Of a stretch of DNA of 64,000 nt, positions 34,345 through 42,638 are shown piece by piece. The first letter of the stretch is position 1. Each line of letters begins with the position of its first letter. Source of the stretch: CAYRJD01 sp965205925 (GTDB lineage: Bacteria; Actinomycetota; Acidimicrobiia; Acidimicrobiales; Poriferisodalaceae); NCBI GenBank assembly GCA_965205925.1, contig OZ242183.1:682001-746000 (forward strand), written 5' to 3'. The position numbers and the translations under genes are program-made. The notes under the pieces were generated by a model. The model did not search any database, was not told the origin of the DNA, and saw only the letters and a program-made list of their open reading frames with translations.

Positions 34345-34989
34345 CTAAGTGAAATACGGGTTTTCGCCGCTTTCGTGGTCGGTGACGTCAACGACGTTCT
34401 CTACCTCGGGAATAAGTTCGCGCAGGGTGCGCTCAATACCCGCAGTAACGGTTGCGTTTGCCATGCCGCATCCCTGGCAACCGCCACCTAAACGCACGAT
34501 TACGGTGTCACCCTCTACCCGGATTAGCTCGGCAAAGCCACCATGCGCAGCAATTGACGGGTTGACGCGCTTCAACAACACTTCGTTCACGTTTTCTTCC
34601 ACTGTGCCGTTCAACTCAAGAACAGCATTCGGCCCGAGGTCGGGTCGGTTGGGATTGCGTAAAACCAAACCAACTTGATGTTCGGTTGAAGGAACATCCA
34701 GCGTGGCACCGTTGAGTTTGCTTATGTCTCGATCGGGTATTAGCACCGTCAGCCCGTCACCGACCTGAAACGGCACGTCGCTCGGATCGGCTTCGATCAT
34801 TAGCTCAAAAGCCAGGTCATAGGTGTAATCAACGCCATTGACACCGGTTATCTCAATGCGTAGTGCCAGCTTGTCTGAGTCGGCTTCGTTGTCGCGCAGA
34901 GCCAAAATTTGCTTGCGGGCAGGTTCGGTGATTTCGATACTGGTGCGGGCATCGACTTCCGACATTGCCGTTTCTACAGTGCTGGCCAT
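34345..34989 (-). CDS. nfuA: NfuA-type Fe-S cluster carrier
   Basis: The 214-residue protein joins a degenerate A-type (HesB-like) N-terminal domain (about 17-115) to a C-terminal NifU-like domain (about 134-210). The latter has the cluster-binding Cys171-x-x-Cys174 in RLGGGCQGCGMANATV. NfuA proteins receive 4Fe-4S clusters and pass them to targets, especially under oxidative stress. The N-terminal domain lacks the three Cys of A-type carriers, as in known NfuA. It follows the 48-residue membrane protein by 35 bases. Confidence 0.93.
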   Translation of the reverse strand: MASTVETAMSEVDARTSIEITEPARKQILALRDNEADSDKLALRIEITGVNGVDYTYDLAFELMIEADPSDVPFQVGDGLTVLIPDRDISKLNGATLDVPSTEHQVGLVLRNPNRPDLGPNAVLELNGTVEENVNEVLLKRVNPSIAAHGGFAELIRVEGDTVIVRLGGGCQGCGMANATVTAGIERTLRELIPEVENVVDVTDHESGENPYFT

Positions 34990-35024
34990 GACTAAATCCT
35001 ACGGGCTAGTTGGGCGATTTATCT

Positions 35025-35171
35025 CTAGTTGTACAGCACGGCGGCAATTGCTGTGAAACCCGTAGCCAGCATCGCGGCGACCATGATTATTGCCATCCAA
35101 AAGGCGACCGGGTTGCGCTGACGTAATGGGCGTATGTTGCCTTCTAGGTCATATGAGCTTCTTCGGTGCAT
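35025..35171 (-). CDS. Small single-span membrane protein (48 aa)
   Basis: A short frame, ATG 35171 to TAG 35025, encodes 48 residues. A basic N terminus (MHRRSSYDLEGNIRPLRQ) is followed by a 24-residue hydrophobic helix (AFWMAIIMVAAMLATGF then TAIAAVLY) and Asn at the end. The start lies two bases after the lipoprotein stop and the stop lies 35 bases before nfuA, so it fits tightly into a minus-strand operon. Function is unknown. The positive-inside charge pattern and exact packing make it more likely real than chance. Confidence 0.6.
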   Translation of the reverse strand: MHRRSSYDLEGNIRPLRQRNPVAFWMAIIMVAAMLATGFTAIAAVLYN

Positions 35172-35173
35172 GG

Positions 35174-35677
35174 CTAGCTCAGAGCCCAGTCGAAGGCTGC
35201 ATCGGCCGAGGTAATAGTCATGCTGACCTCTTGAGTGCGCTGGGTTGTGGTGTCGGTCAAGGTGCAGCTCACCTTGCGTCCAACTAGTACCACCAGATAT
35301 TCGCTGTCGTCGCAGTCGGCTCGCACATCTAAGCCAAGCTCAAGGCTGGCGTCAGCGCCCAAAGCTGCCTCAGTTCTTATCACGTTCAGTACGGCGTGAC
35401 GCCTCTGAACTTCAAAGCGACCTTGCGCGTCAATGACGGTTATCAGAGCTTCGTAATATTGCCCTTCTACCTCGGCATCACAGAGAAATTCCGATCCAGA
35501 AGTAAGCGGTGCCTCATCCGGACAATCAACATTGGCGATGACTGCAGGTGCGACGTGACGCTCAAGCTCAGCGATCAGATTGCGTTCAATGTCGGTTTGA
35601 CTGTCTCCGCCACAGCCAGCTAGAAAAATCAAAGTAACTGCTGCTAACTGCAGTACCTGCATCGGCTTCAGTCTCAT
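35174..35677 (-). CDS. DUF4333-like lipoprotein
   Basis: The 167-residue precursor has a lipoprotein signal with lipobox LAGC (Cys22). The mature part has two similar Cys-containing segments: NVDCPDEAPLTSGSEFLCDAEV with EALITVIDAQGRFEV, and RADCDDSEYLVVLVGRKVSCTLT with VSMTITSADAAFDW. The pattern of VxCP, spacing, FxC and a final beta strand matches DUF4333, known mainly from actinobacterial lipoproteins of unknown function. It probably sits on the outer face of the membrane, with each pair of Cys forming a disulfide. Confidence 0.78.
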   Translation of the reverse strand: MRLKPMQVLQLAAVTLIFLAGCGGDSQTDIERNLIAELERHVAPAVIANVDCPDEAPLTSGSEFLCDAEVEGQYYEALITVIDAQGRFEVQRRHAVLNVIRTEAALGADASLELGLDVRADCDDSEYLVVLVGRKVSCTLTDTTTQRTQEVSMTITSADAAFDWALS

Positions 35678-35736
35678 GCTCTTAGCAACACTTGCTCAGC
35701 AACTTCGACTAGTGATTACAAGAACAGACATCTGAG

Positions 35737-37461
35737 CTAGATAAAGGGGCGTTCGGTGTGCCGGCCAAATACTTCTGCCAACGTATTGACCACCTCACCC
35801 AACGTGGCCTTTGTACTCACAGCGGCAATTAGTTCAGGCATCAGGTTGGTATCGGTTTCAGCTGCACGTGCCAATGAAATCAAGGCTTCGTCGACGGCGG
35901 CTTGGTTTCGATCGGCACGCAGTTGCTTCAGGTTGCGCACTTGGCTGGCTTCGTCGTCGTTGCTTATCTTTAAGATTTCGACTTCGTCCTCTTCGTTGCC
36001 TTCGGTGAAGTCGCTGGCGCCAACTACCACACGGCGACCCGAGTTCACTTTCCTTTCAAAGTCATATGCCGAGTCTGCGATACTTGCCTGATACCAGCCC
36101 TCGTCAATCAGGCGATAAGCACCCTCAAGCATTGAGCCGTCTCCAGCGGAGTCAATATGGCCAAATAACTCTTCTGCTTGCTCCTCAAGCTTGTCCGTCA
36201 AGGCCTCTACAAACCAGCTCCCACCTAGCGGGTCGACCACATTTGCAACGCCAGTTTCGTGAGCGATTATCTGCTGCGTGCGCAGTGCAATGCGAGCTGC
36301 CTTATCAGTTGGCAACGCCAGCGCTTCGTCCATGGAGTTGGTGTGCAAGCTTTGTGTGCCACCCAACACTCCGGCTAGTGCCTCAATGGCAGTGCGCGCA
36401 ATGTTGATCTCGGGTTGTTGAGCTGTTAAGGACACCCCCGCTGTTTGGGTGTGAAACCGCATGCTTAGCGATTTGGGATCGGTAGTGCCGTAGCGCTCTT
36501 TTAGCCAACGTGCCCAGATGCGGCGAGCTGCTCGGTATTTGGCGATCTCTTCGAAGAAGTCGATGTGAGCGTTAAAGAAAAAGCTAAGCCGAGGTGCAAA
36601 CTCTTCGACACTCAAGCCTCGTTCTTGGGCGGCCTCTAGATATGCAAAACCATTAGCCAAGGTGAAAGCCAGTTCTTGAGCTGCAGTGGAACCAGCTTCG
36701 CGAATGTGATAGCCGCTGATTGAAATGGAATTCCAGTTAGGCATCTCTTTGGTAGCGAACTCAATAGTGTCGGTCACCAGGCGCATCGACGGACGTGGCG
36801 GAAAAACCCATTCCTTTTGCGCCTGGTATTCCTTCAAGATGTCGTTTTGAAGGGTGCCCCCCAGCTTGGATCGGTCAACGCCCGTACTTTCAGCATTTGC
36901 GATAAACATCGCCCAGATCACCGCGGCAGGAGCGTTGATGGTCATCGACGTGGTGGTGGAACCCAGGTCGATTCCGTCATAAAGCGTTGCCATGTCGTCA
37001 ACGGAGTCGACGGCAACACCGCAGCGTCCCACCTCACCCAGCGACATTGAGTCATCGCTGTCTAGCCCCATCAAGGTTGGCATATCGAACGCCGTTGACA
37101 AGCCGTCACCACCTGCTTCAAGAATGGCCTTAAAACGCTTATTTGTGTCTGTCGGAGTTCCAAAACCAGCGAACATCCGCATAGTCCAAAGTCGACCGCG
37201 ATAACCCGCTGCGTGAACACCACGTGTATACGGATACTGACCTGGCCAACCGATATTGCCTACAACTGAGCTATCAGTAGCTGGGCTGTCTCCAGCCTCG
37301 GTATCACCGGGCCCGTAAAGCGGATCGATCTCTACGCCACTCATCGTGTTGAAGTCGCTGTCGCGCAGAGAGATTTTTTTGTAGCTTTCGCGCCAACGCT
37401 GTTCAGCAGATTTTGCGTTGTGCAGTAAGCCAGAAGCGTCGGTTCGGTTGTTCATCGTCAT
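35737..37461 (-). CDS. icmA: B12-dependent acyl-CoA mutase large subunit, isobutyryl-CoA mutase type
   Basis: The 574-residue substrate-binding subunit has the family core GWPGQYPYTRGVHAAGYRG, STAFDMPTLMGLDSDD and SISGYHIREAGSTAAQELA (His252). It lacks a B12 domain, as in split IcmA/IcmB. Two residues discriminate methylmalonyl-CoA mutase (Tyr89, Arg207 in Propionibacterium) from isobutyryl-CoA mutase (Phe80, Gln198 in IcmA). Here they are Phe97 (TMRMFAGFG) and Gln215 (YQAQKEWVF), the latter exactly 37 residues before the conserved His, as in both families. This points to isobutyryl-/n-butyryl-CoA interconversion. The likely B12 partner is at 17066-17500. The gene is divergent from a peroxiredoxin. 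Confidence 0.82.
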   Translation of the reverse strand: MTMNNRTDASGLLHNAKSAEQRWRESYKKISLRDSDFNTMSGVEIDPLYGPGDTEAGDSPATDSSVVGNIGWPGQYPYTRGVHAAGYRGRLWTMRMFAGFGTPTDTNKRFKAILEAGGDGLSTAFDMPTLMGLDSDDSMSLGEVGRCGVAVDSVDDMATLYDGIDLGSTTTSMTINAPAAVIWAMFIANAESTGVDRSKLGGTLQNDILKEYQAQKEWVFPPRPSMRLVTDTIEFATKEMPNWNSISISGYHIREAGSTAAQELAFTLANGFAYLEAAQERGLSVEEFAPRLSFFFNAHIDFFEEIAKYRAARRIWARWLKERYGTTDPKSLSMRFHTQTAGVSLTAQQPEINIARTAIEALAGVLGGTQSLHTNSMDEALALPTDKAARIALRTQQIIAHETGVANVVDPLGGSWFVEALTDKLEEQAEELFGHIDSAGDGSMLEGAYRLIDEGWYQASIADSAYDFERKVNSGRRVVVGASDFTEGNEEDEVEILKISNDDEASQVRNLKQLRADRNQAAVDEALISLARAAETDTNLMPELIAAVSTKATLGEVVNTLAEVFGRHTERPFI

Positions 37462-37527
37462 TGTTATCCTAGCTACGGCTAATTCTTAGCTACGACCTTG
37501 GTCTTGGCTGTGTATTTGCATCTTTAC

Positions 37528-37539
37528 GATACGCGTATC
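37528..37539. promoter_or_regulatory. 12-bp palindrome between icmA-like and peroxiredoxin genes
   Basis: GATACGCGTATC is a perfect 12-base palindrome in the 105-base divergent region, 28 bases upstream of the peroxiredoxin ATG. It could be an operator for one or both genes. No regulator gene is nearby to support this. Confidence 0.35.
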
Positions 37540-37566
37540 AGCGTTAAGCGATAAGAAAGGGCAATC

Positions 37567-38202
37567 ATGTCACTACAGCTAGGCGATACCGCTCCTGACT
37601 TTAAGGCCGAATCAACAGCAGGAAATATTTCGTTTCATGACTATCTCGGTGATTCATGGGGCGTGTTGTTCAGCCATCCGGCCGACTTCACACCCGTATG
37701 CACAACCGAACTTGGTCGTGTCGCAGCTTTGAAAGATGAGTTTGACAAGCGAGATGTGAAGGTGCTGGGACTGAGCGTGGACGGGTTGAGTGACCATGAA
37801 GCCTGGTCGGCTGACATTGCTGAAACTCAAGGAACCGCGCTCAATTTCCCACTGATTGCTGACCCTGACCGCAAGGTGTCAGATGCCTACGGCATGCTTC
37901 ATCCAAAGGCCAATAACACAATGACGGTGCGTTCTGTGTTTGTGATTGGACCGGACAAAACCGTAAAGCTGACCTTGACCTACCCGGCCAGCACCGGTCG
38001 CAATTTCAATGAGATTTTGCGTGTGATTGACTCACTGCAGTTGACGGCATCGCACAAGGTGGCTACGCCGGTTGATTGGAAAAACGGCGAAGATGTGATC
38101 ATCGTGCCTGCACTAAGCGACGAGGAAGCCAAAGAGCGCTTTCCAAACGGCTGGCGTGCTCCCAAGCCGTATCTGCGCATCACTGCCCAGCCGAAAAAGT
38201 AA
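37567..38202 (+). CDS. 1-Cys peroxiredoxin (Prx6 family)
   Basis: The 211-residue protein has the Prx6 layout. The peroxidatic Cys45 lies in HPADFTPVCTTELG, the Arg-containing segment is RSVFVIGPDKTVKL, and the long C-terminal extension contains TPVDWKNGEDVIIVPALSD and PKPYLRI. It reduces peroxides, with thiol regeneration by an external reductant, which could be mycothiol given mshC in the window. A ribosome site (AAAGG) precedes the ATG. Its stop abuts the stop of the converging pncB gene. Confidence 0.95.
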   Translation: MSLQLGDTAPDFKAESTAGNISFHDYLGDSWGVLFSHPADFTPVCTTELGRVAALKDEFDKRDVKVLGLSVDGLSDHEAWSADIAETQGTALNFPLIADPDRKVSDAYGMLHPKANNTMTVRSVFVIGPDKTVKLTLTYPASTGRNFNEILRVIDSLQLTASHKVATPVDWKNGEDVIIVPALSDEEAKERFPNGWRAPKPYLRITAQPKK

Positions 38203-39495
38203 CTACTTGACCTGAGCTATGAACTCTGGTTTAGCATCGAGTTGCCGCATTTTTTTGGGAAGTTGCGCACGCGTTTCCTGATGAAACTTGCGATCCTCCA
38301 TCAAAGAGTGCGGATAAGCGACCTGACCATTACGCATTAGGTGAACATGCAGCGGATGACTCCCCGGCGGCCCCGGCTTGTCCTGCTCTATTAGCACCTC
38401 TGCACACGCCACACCTTTGTGCACTACTCGATAAGGGCGGACCACGCCGCCGCGAGTGGCTTTGCCTACGGATTGTTTCGCCACCGGCACAACTGGTTCG
38501 TGCGCGCCGCTGCGACGCGCGCAGGCCACCATTTTGTAAACCATTTCGGCGGTGGCATAGCCCGACCCCACCACTAGCTGTGTGCCCACGCCGTAGCCAT
38601 CGATCGGACAATCGGCTAATTCTTTTATGCGAAACTCGTCAAGGTCACCCGACACCACGATGCGGGTGCGCGGCGCGCCTTCAGCATCAAGCAAGACACG
38701 CACCTTGCGAGACTCAACAGCTAGATCGCCTGAGTCGATGCGTACCGCACCAGGCATACCGCCTAGTCGCTTAGAAGCCGAAAGAGCATTTTTTAGTCCC
38801 GCCTCGATTTCGTAGGTATCGATTAACAGGGTGGTTTCAAGCCCATGTGCGCGCAACTGTCCCTCAAATGCTTCCTCTTCATCGTCATGGGCGAGCGTGA
38901 AAGCGTGAGCCGAGGTACCTGCGGTGGGGATGTTATGCAGATAGCCGGCTAGCAGATTTGAGGTGGCGTCGAAACCGACCAACCAAGCCGCGCGAGCCGC
39001 TGCAACCGCTGCACCTTCATGTGTGCGACGACCACCCATTTCAATTATGTAGCGACCGTTTGCGGCGTCGTGCATGCGAGCAGCAGCTGAAGCAACAGCA
39101 CAGTCATGGTTGAGCACAGATAGCACCAGAGTCTCAACCAGCAGGGCAGTTCCGAAGTCTGCGTCAACTCTTAAGACGGGGCTACCTGGTAAGTAGAAGT
39201 CGCCCTCGCGATAGCTCCAGGCATCTCCATTAAATCGAAATTCGCTCAGATGGTTTAACAACTCGTCGCTAAAGCGTCCAAGGCTGTCTAAGTATTCGAG
39301 CGATTCCTTTTCAAAAGAGAAGTCGGCTAACAGCTTTGCCAGGCGCGCCGGGCCAGCTACAACGCCATATCCGCGCCCGCGCGGCAGACGACGGGCGAAT
39401 ACCTCAAAGCAGGAACGACGATCGGCTACGCCTGACTGCAATGCAGCATCGAGCATCGTTAGCTCGTAAAGATCGGTCATTAGTGCATTTGGCAC
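38203..39495 (-). CDS. pncB: Nicotinate phosphoribosyltransferase
   Basis: The 430-residue enzyme joins nicotinate and PRPP (ATP-coupled) to nicotinate mononucleotide in NAD salvage. Landmarks are MTDLYELTMLDAAL at the N terminus, FARRLPRGRGYGVVAG, the GGRRTHEGAAVAAARAAW segment, the histidine-containing TAGTSAHAFTLAHDDEEEAF, and VRIDSGDLA, with YGVGTQLVVG near the phosphate site. It may start at GTG 39495 or ATG 39480; the second places the conserved TDLYELTM right at the N terminus. Confidence 0.95.
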   Translation of the reverse strand: MPNALMTDLYELTMLDAALQSGVADRRSCFEVFARRLPRGRGYGVVAGPARLAKLLADFSFEKESLEYLDSLGRFSDELLNHLSEFRFNGDAWSYREGDFYLPGSPVLRVDADFGTALLVETLVLSVLNHDCAVASAAARMHDAANGRYIIEMGGRRTHEGAAVAAARAAWLVGFDATSNLLAGYLHNIPTAGTSAHAFTLAHDDEEEAFEGQLRAHGLETTLLIDTYEIEAGLKNALSASKRLGGMPGAVRIDSGDLAVESRKVRVLLDAEGAPRTRIVVSGDLDEFRIKELADCPIDGYGVGTQLVVGSGYATAEMVYKMVACARRSGAHEPVVPVAKQSVGKATRGGVVRPYRVVHKGVACAEVLIEQDKPGPPGSHPLHVHLMRNGQVAYPHSLMEDRKFHQETRAQLPKKMRQLDAKPEFIAQVK

Positions 39496-39526
39496 TAACT
39501 ACACGCTAACGCTCTGTTCCGGCTAG

Positions 39527-40687
39527 TTAAGCACTCACGTCGTGAGGCAAACCCAAAGATCGTTCCGCGATGATGTTGCGCTGCACCTCTGAGGTACCGC
39601 CGCCAATGGTGAGAGCGGGTGAAAACAGAAATCCACCGTTCCAGTTATTCCAGCCCTCCACAATGCTTTGTGCCTGCGGAAAGTTCGGATCCGTGCTTAA
39701 CGGAGCTGAATGGGTCAACATGCCGTGCGGCCCTGCCAGGTCTTTTGCAAGTTCCATGATGTGTTTGCCGTGATCATCAGCCAATGCTTTTCGCACCGAA
39801 GCCTCCGGACCGGGCTGGCGTCCGGCGATGTGCGCGCTAAGCGTTCGCAACCGGATCAAACGCAGCACCTCAGATTCGGTATGCAAGCGAGCAGCACGAT
39901 CGCGTAACACCGGGTCGGTCAGGCCACCGGCTGAACGCACTAAATCCAGTAAGTCGGCTGCGCTAGGGCCACTGCCCCACAAGGCTCCCTCACCAGAGAG
40001 AGATACTCGCTCATTACCCAGCGTTACCTTGGCTAGACGCCAACCGTCGTTCTCTTCACCGATTCTGTTCTCGACTGGCAGCTCCATGTCGGTAAACACG
40101 GTCTCGTTGAACGAATAAGCCGTGGTCATATCAACGATCGGGTGTAGTTCCAGGCCTGGTGTATCCATCGGACAGATGAAATATGAAACTCCGCGATGTT
40201 TGGACACGTCAGGGTCGGTACGCGCGATAAGGATTCCCATGTGGCTGTGATGCGCACCTGACGACCAAATCTTCGAACCATTAATGATGTAGCGGTCGCC
40301 ATCACGTACGGCTCGAGTGGAAAGACTGGCGAGGTCAGAGCCGGCATCGGGCTCGCTAAACAACTGGCACCAGGTGTGCTCACCAGTGAGGATGGGCCAG
40401 AGATAGTGTTCTTTTTGCTCATCTGTGCCTGCATAAAGAATGGTCGGACCAGCCCAACCCAAACCGATACCACCGGCTGCACGACGAATTTTGGCTGCCG
40501 ATAGCTCTTCGTCGATGATGATTTGCTCGATGGGATCAGCGTCCAGGCCGTAGGGCGCAGGCCAATGTGGTGCCACATATCCCGCGCTGGCCAATGCTTG
40601 TTGTGATGGAGCACCTTTGTGTTCAGCAATCCAGTCGCGAACCTTCAATCTGCGAGGATCGTCGTTACCCGGCCAGTCAAAATCCAT
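39527..40687 (-). CDS. Acyl-CoA dehydrogenase (FadE17/26-like)
   Basis: The 386-residue flavoenzyme shows QLFSEPDAGSDLASL (substrate/FAD loop), KIWSSGAHHSHMGILIARTD, and near the C terminus IGGGTSEVQRNIIAERSLGLP. At the place where classical enzymes have the catalytic Glu before GT (YEGT) it has Gly, as in many actinobacterial FadE17/26-type enzymes that act in heteromers on steroid side chains or other bulky acyl-CoAs. A partner subunit is not adjacent. The ATG start lies 60 bases from the stop of the upstream Nei-type gene. Confidence 0.9.
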   Translation of the reverse strand: MDFDWPGNDDPRRLKVRDWIAEHKGAPSQQALASAGYVAPHWPAPYGLDADPIEQIIIDEELSAAKIRRAAGGIGLGWAGPTILYAGTDEQKEHYLWPILTGEHTWCQLFSEPDAGSDLASLSTRAVRDGDRYIINGSKIWSSGAHHSHMGILIARTDPDVSKHRGVSYFICPMDTPGLELHPIVDMTTAYSFNETVFTDMELPVENRIGEENDGWRLAKVTLGNERVSLSGEGALWGSGPSAADLLDLVRSAGGLTDPVLRDRAARLHTESEVLRLIRLRTLSAHIAGRQPGPEASVRKALADDHGKHIMELAKDLAGPHGMLTHSAPLSTDPNFPQAQSIVEGWNNWNGGFLFSPALTIGGGTSEVQRNIIAERSLGLPHDVSA

Positions 40688-40747
40688 AGGCGCGACAATA
40701 GAGGAGGAGCAGAGCGTTTGGCGCAGGTGGTGCTGTCAGATACTTGT

Positions 40748-41611
40748 TTAAGACTGGCAGCGGGGACACCACCAGATACGCCGGTTAGCCAGCTCATCAA
40801 ATTTGATAGCCGTCCCGCAACGACGACAGGGCTCGCCTTGCCGTTTGTAGACATAAAGCGATTCGTCGCGACCAAGGCGACCGGGCGTGCTACCAGTGAG
40901 GTCTTGTGCGTCTTTCTCGGTAATTGTGACGATGCGATTTAGTCGGACCCCACGCCGCAGCTGGCCCACGATCGTTGCCCAAAGCTCTTTGGTCTGGCTT
41001 TCGCTGAGCGAGCTGGCTTGCTTGCGTGGGTCAACACCAATCAAAAACGACAGTTCGGAGCGAAACACGTTGCCGATGCCTGCCACGATTGTCTGATCCA
41101 GCAAGGCGGTTGCCAACGGCACCTTGCGTCTGGCCAGCGTGTTGCAGAACTGAGCACAGGCCTTGCCATTGAGTCCGGCACCAGCGCGTAAAGGGTCAGG
41201 CCCCAGCCGTGAAGTGACGTGATCCCACTCGCCTTCGTTGATTAGCTCACATGTATTAGGCCCTGTGAGATCCCACACAGGACCTAAAGGTGAACTACCA
41301 GCTCGCAAGCGCAGGCGAATTGTGTCGCGTGTTGGTGTATCTGCAGGGGCTCGCGTGAATTTCCCGATTAGACCCAAATGCACGTGAATTATTGAGACGT
41401 TCTGCTGATTGTTGTCCCCTGTGTGGTTATCACCAGTGCAGTGGAATGCTAGATGCTTCCCGTAGGCCTCAGCTTTTGTGAGCACAGAGCCATCCACCAC
41501 CGCTGCAAGATCGGTTACTCGTCCTTGTGGCGAGCTGGCTTCGATCACCTGCTCGCTTAAGTCTTTCCTAATGTCGCGTGCAATGCGATGAGTTGTATGA
41601 CCCTCAGGCAT
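40748..41611 (-). CDS. nei: Nei/endonuclease VIII-type DNA glycosylase
   Basis: The 287-residue Fpg/Nei-family repair enzyme keeps the N-terminal Pro-Glu catalytic pair (MPEGHTTHRIARD). The H2TH region is QTIVAGIGNVFRSELSFLIGV and a C-terminal zinc finger follows (CRRCG with CPRC). The MPEGHTxHR opening places it with Nei rather than MutM (MPELPEVE). It excises oxidised pyrimidines and nicks the strand. A MutM homolog is encoded 2.6 kb away. Confidence 0.92.
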   Translation of the reverse strand: MPEGHTTHRIARDIRKDLSEQVIEASSPQGRVTDLAAVVDGSVLTKAEAYGKHLAFHCTGDNHTGDNNQQNVSIIHVHLGLIGKFTRAPADTPTRDTIRLRLRAGSSPLGPVWDLTGPNTCELINEGEWDHVTSRLGPDPLRAGAGLNGKACAQFCNTLARRKVPLATALLDQTIVAGIGNVFRSELSFLIGVDPRKQASSLSESQTKELWATIVGQLRRGVRLNRIVTITEKDAQDLTGSTPGRLGRDESLYVYKRQGEPCRRCGTAIKFDELANRRIWWCPRCQS

Positions 41612-41673
41612 TCAGCTATTACATCAGGTGTATTCACTTGTAGCACCTGGTGATTTATGCGTAGCGTGTAGCC

Positions 41674-42609
41674 ATGGCACTGGGCGTTGAGGATGTGCTA
41701 GTTGGGCACTGGACCGACGACGAAGCCGCAACTGGAGTAACCGTTGTAATTCCTCCGGCAGGGACGCTAGGAGCATTGGCGGTGCGAGGCGGTGCTCCTG
41801 GAACTCGCGAAGCTGCCGCCTTGTCAAGCATTGGCAGCGGGGTTGAGTGCCACGGAGTTGCGCTTTGCGGCAACAGTGTGTTTGGTTTGTCGGCGGCCGA
41901 TGGAATGGTGGGATGGTGCGTTGAGCAAGAACGCGGCCTATTGATCCGAGGAAGTTACGTGCCAGTCGTCGGAGCGGCTGTCGTCTATGACATTCAGGCA
42001 CCTACCAGTCAACGGATTACTGCGGAGGCAGGACGTCTTGCTTGTGAAAGCGCCACGTCTGATGAGCCAGCCACCGGGAGAGTTGGCGTCGGCAGAGGCT
42101 GCACTGTGGGTAAGAGCGCAGGTCATGCTTACTCGACGCCTGGTGGATTGGGTATGGCGGTTTGCACAAGTGGTGATCTGTCGGTGGCGGTACTAGTGGC
42201 GGTGAATGCCCTGGGTGATGTGATTAACCCGGACGGTTCAGTGCTTGCCGGAACAATCGCACCAGCAGACGCCAAGCGTTATCCGTACACAGATGCGGAA
42301 CTGATACCTGGTTTCTATGAAGAGACGTACAAAGGAGTCGGTGAAGCCGACATAGATCTGTCCGGCTCTGGCCGCTTGAATACGACAATCGGTTGCATAG
42401 TTACAAACGCGATTTTGACTAAACCCGATGCGTGTCGCGCAGCCGATCTAGCACACACCGGAATAGCTCGGGCGGTGGAGCCTCCGCATACCGACTTTGA
42501 CGGAGATGCTTTGTTTTTACTCGCCACCGGCCAAGTGCCTGCAAACAAGGAACTGGTAGCGCTGTTGGCTTCCGAGGCTTTGGAAACCGCTATTAGAGCC
42601 GCCGTTTAA
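41674..42609 (+). CDS. P1/S58-family aminopeptidase (DmpA-like)
   Basis: The 311-residue protein fits the DmpA/BapA N-terminal-nucleophile family. It has VGHWTDDEAATGVTVV at the start, SVFGLSAADG, and near the C terminus LNTTIGCIVTNAILTKPDACRAADLAHTG. In the family, cleavage before the nucleophile in the N-[ST]-T region generates the active alpha/beta form; here Thr would serve. It may release N-terminal D- or beta-amino acids or hydrolyse amides/esters. It is monocistronic, between opposing genes. Confidence 0.88.
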   Translation: MALGVEDVLVGHWTDDEAATGVTVVIPPAGTLGALAVRGGAPGTREAAALSSIGSGVECHGVALCGNSVFGLSAADGMVGWCVEQERGLLIRGSYVPVVGAAVVYDIQAPTSQRITAEAGRLACESATSDEPATGRVGVGRGCTVGKSAGHAYSTPGGLGMAVCTSGDLSVAVLVAVNALGDVINPDGSVLAGTIAPADAKRYPYTDAELIPGFYEETYKGVGEADIDLSGSGRLNTTIGCIVTNAILTKPDACRAADLAHTGIARAVEPPHTDFDGDALFLLATGQVPANKELVALLASEALETAIRAAV

Positions 42610-42638
42610 TAGCTGGAACCAAGCGGTTGTTTGGGTTG

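Noticed and set aside
35737..37461. Annotation as methylmalonyl-CoA mutase
   Set aside because: The two discriminating residues are Phe and Gln, as in isobutyryl-CoA mutase, although overall similarity to both is high.
40126..40629. 167-residue minus-strand frame in another phase of the acyl-CoA dehydrogenase
   Set aside because: The overlapping frame encodes intact acyl-CoA dehydrogenase motifs; this frame shows none.
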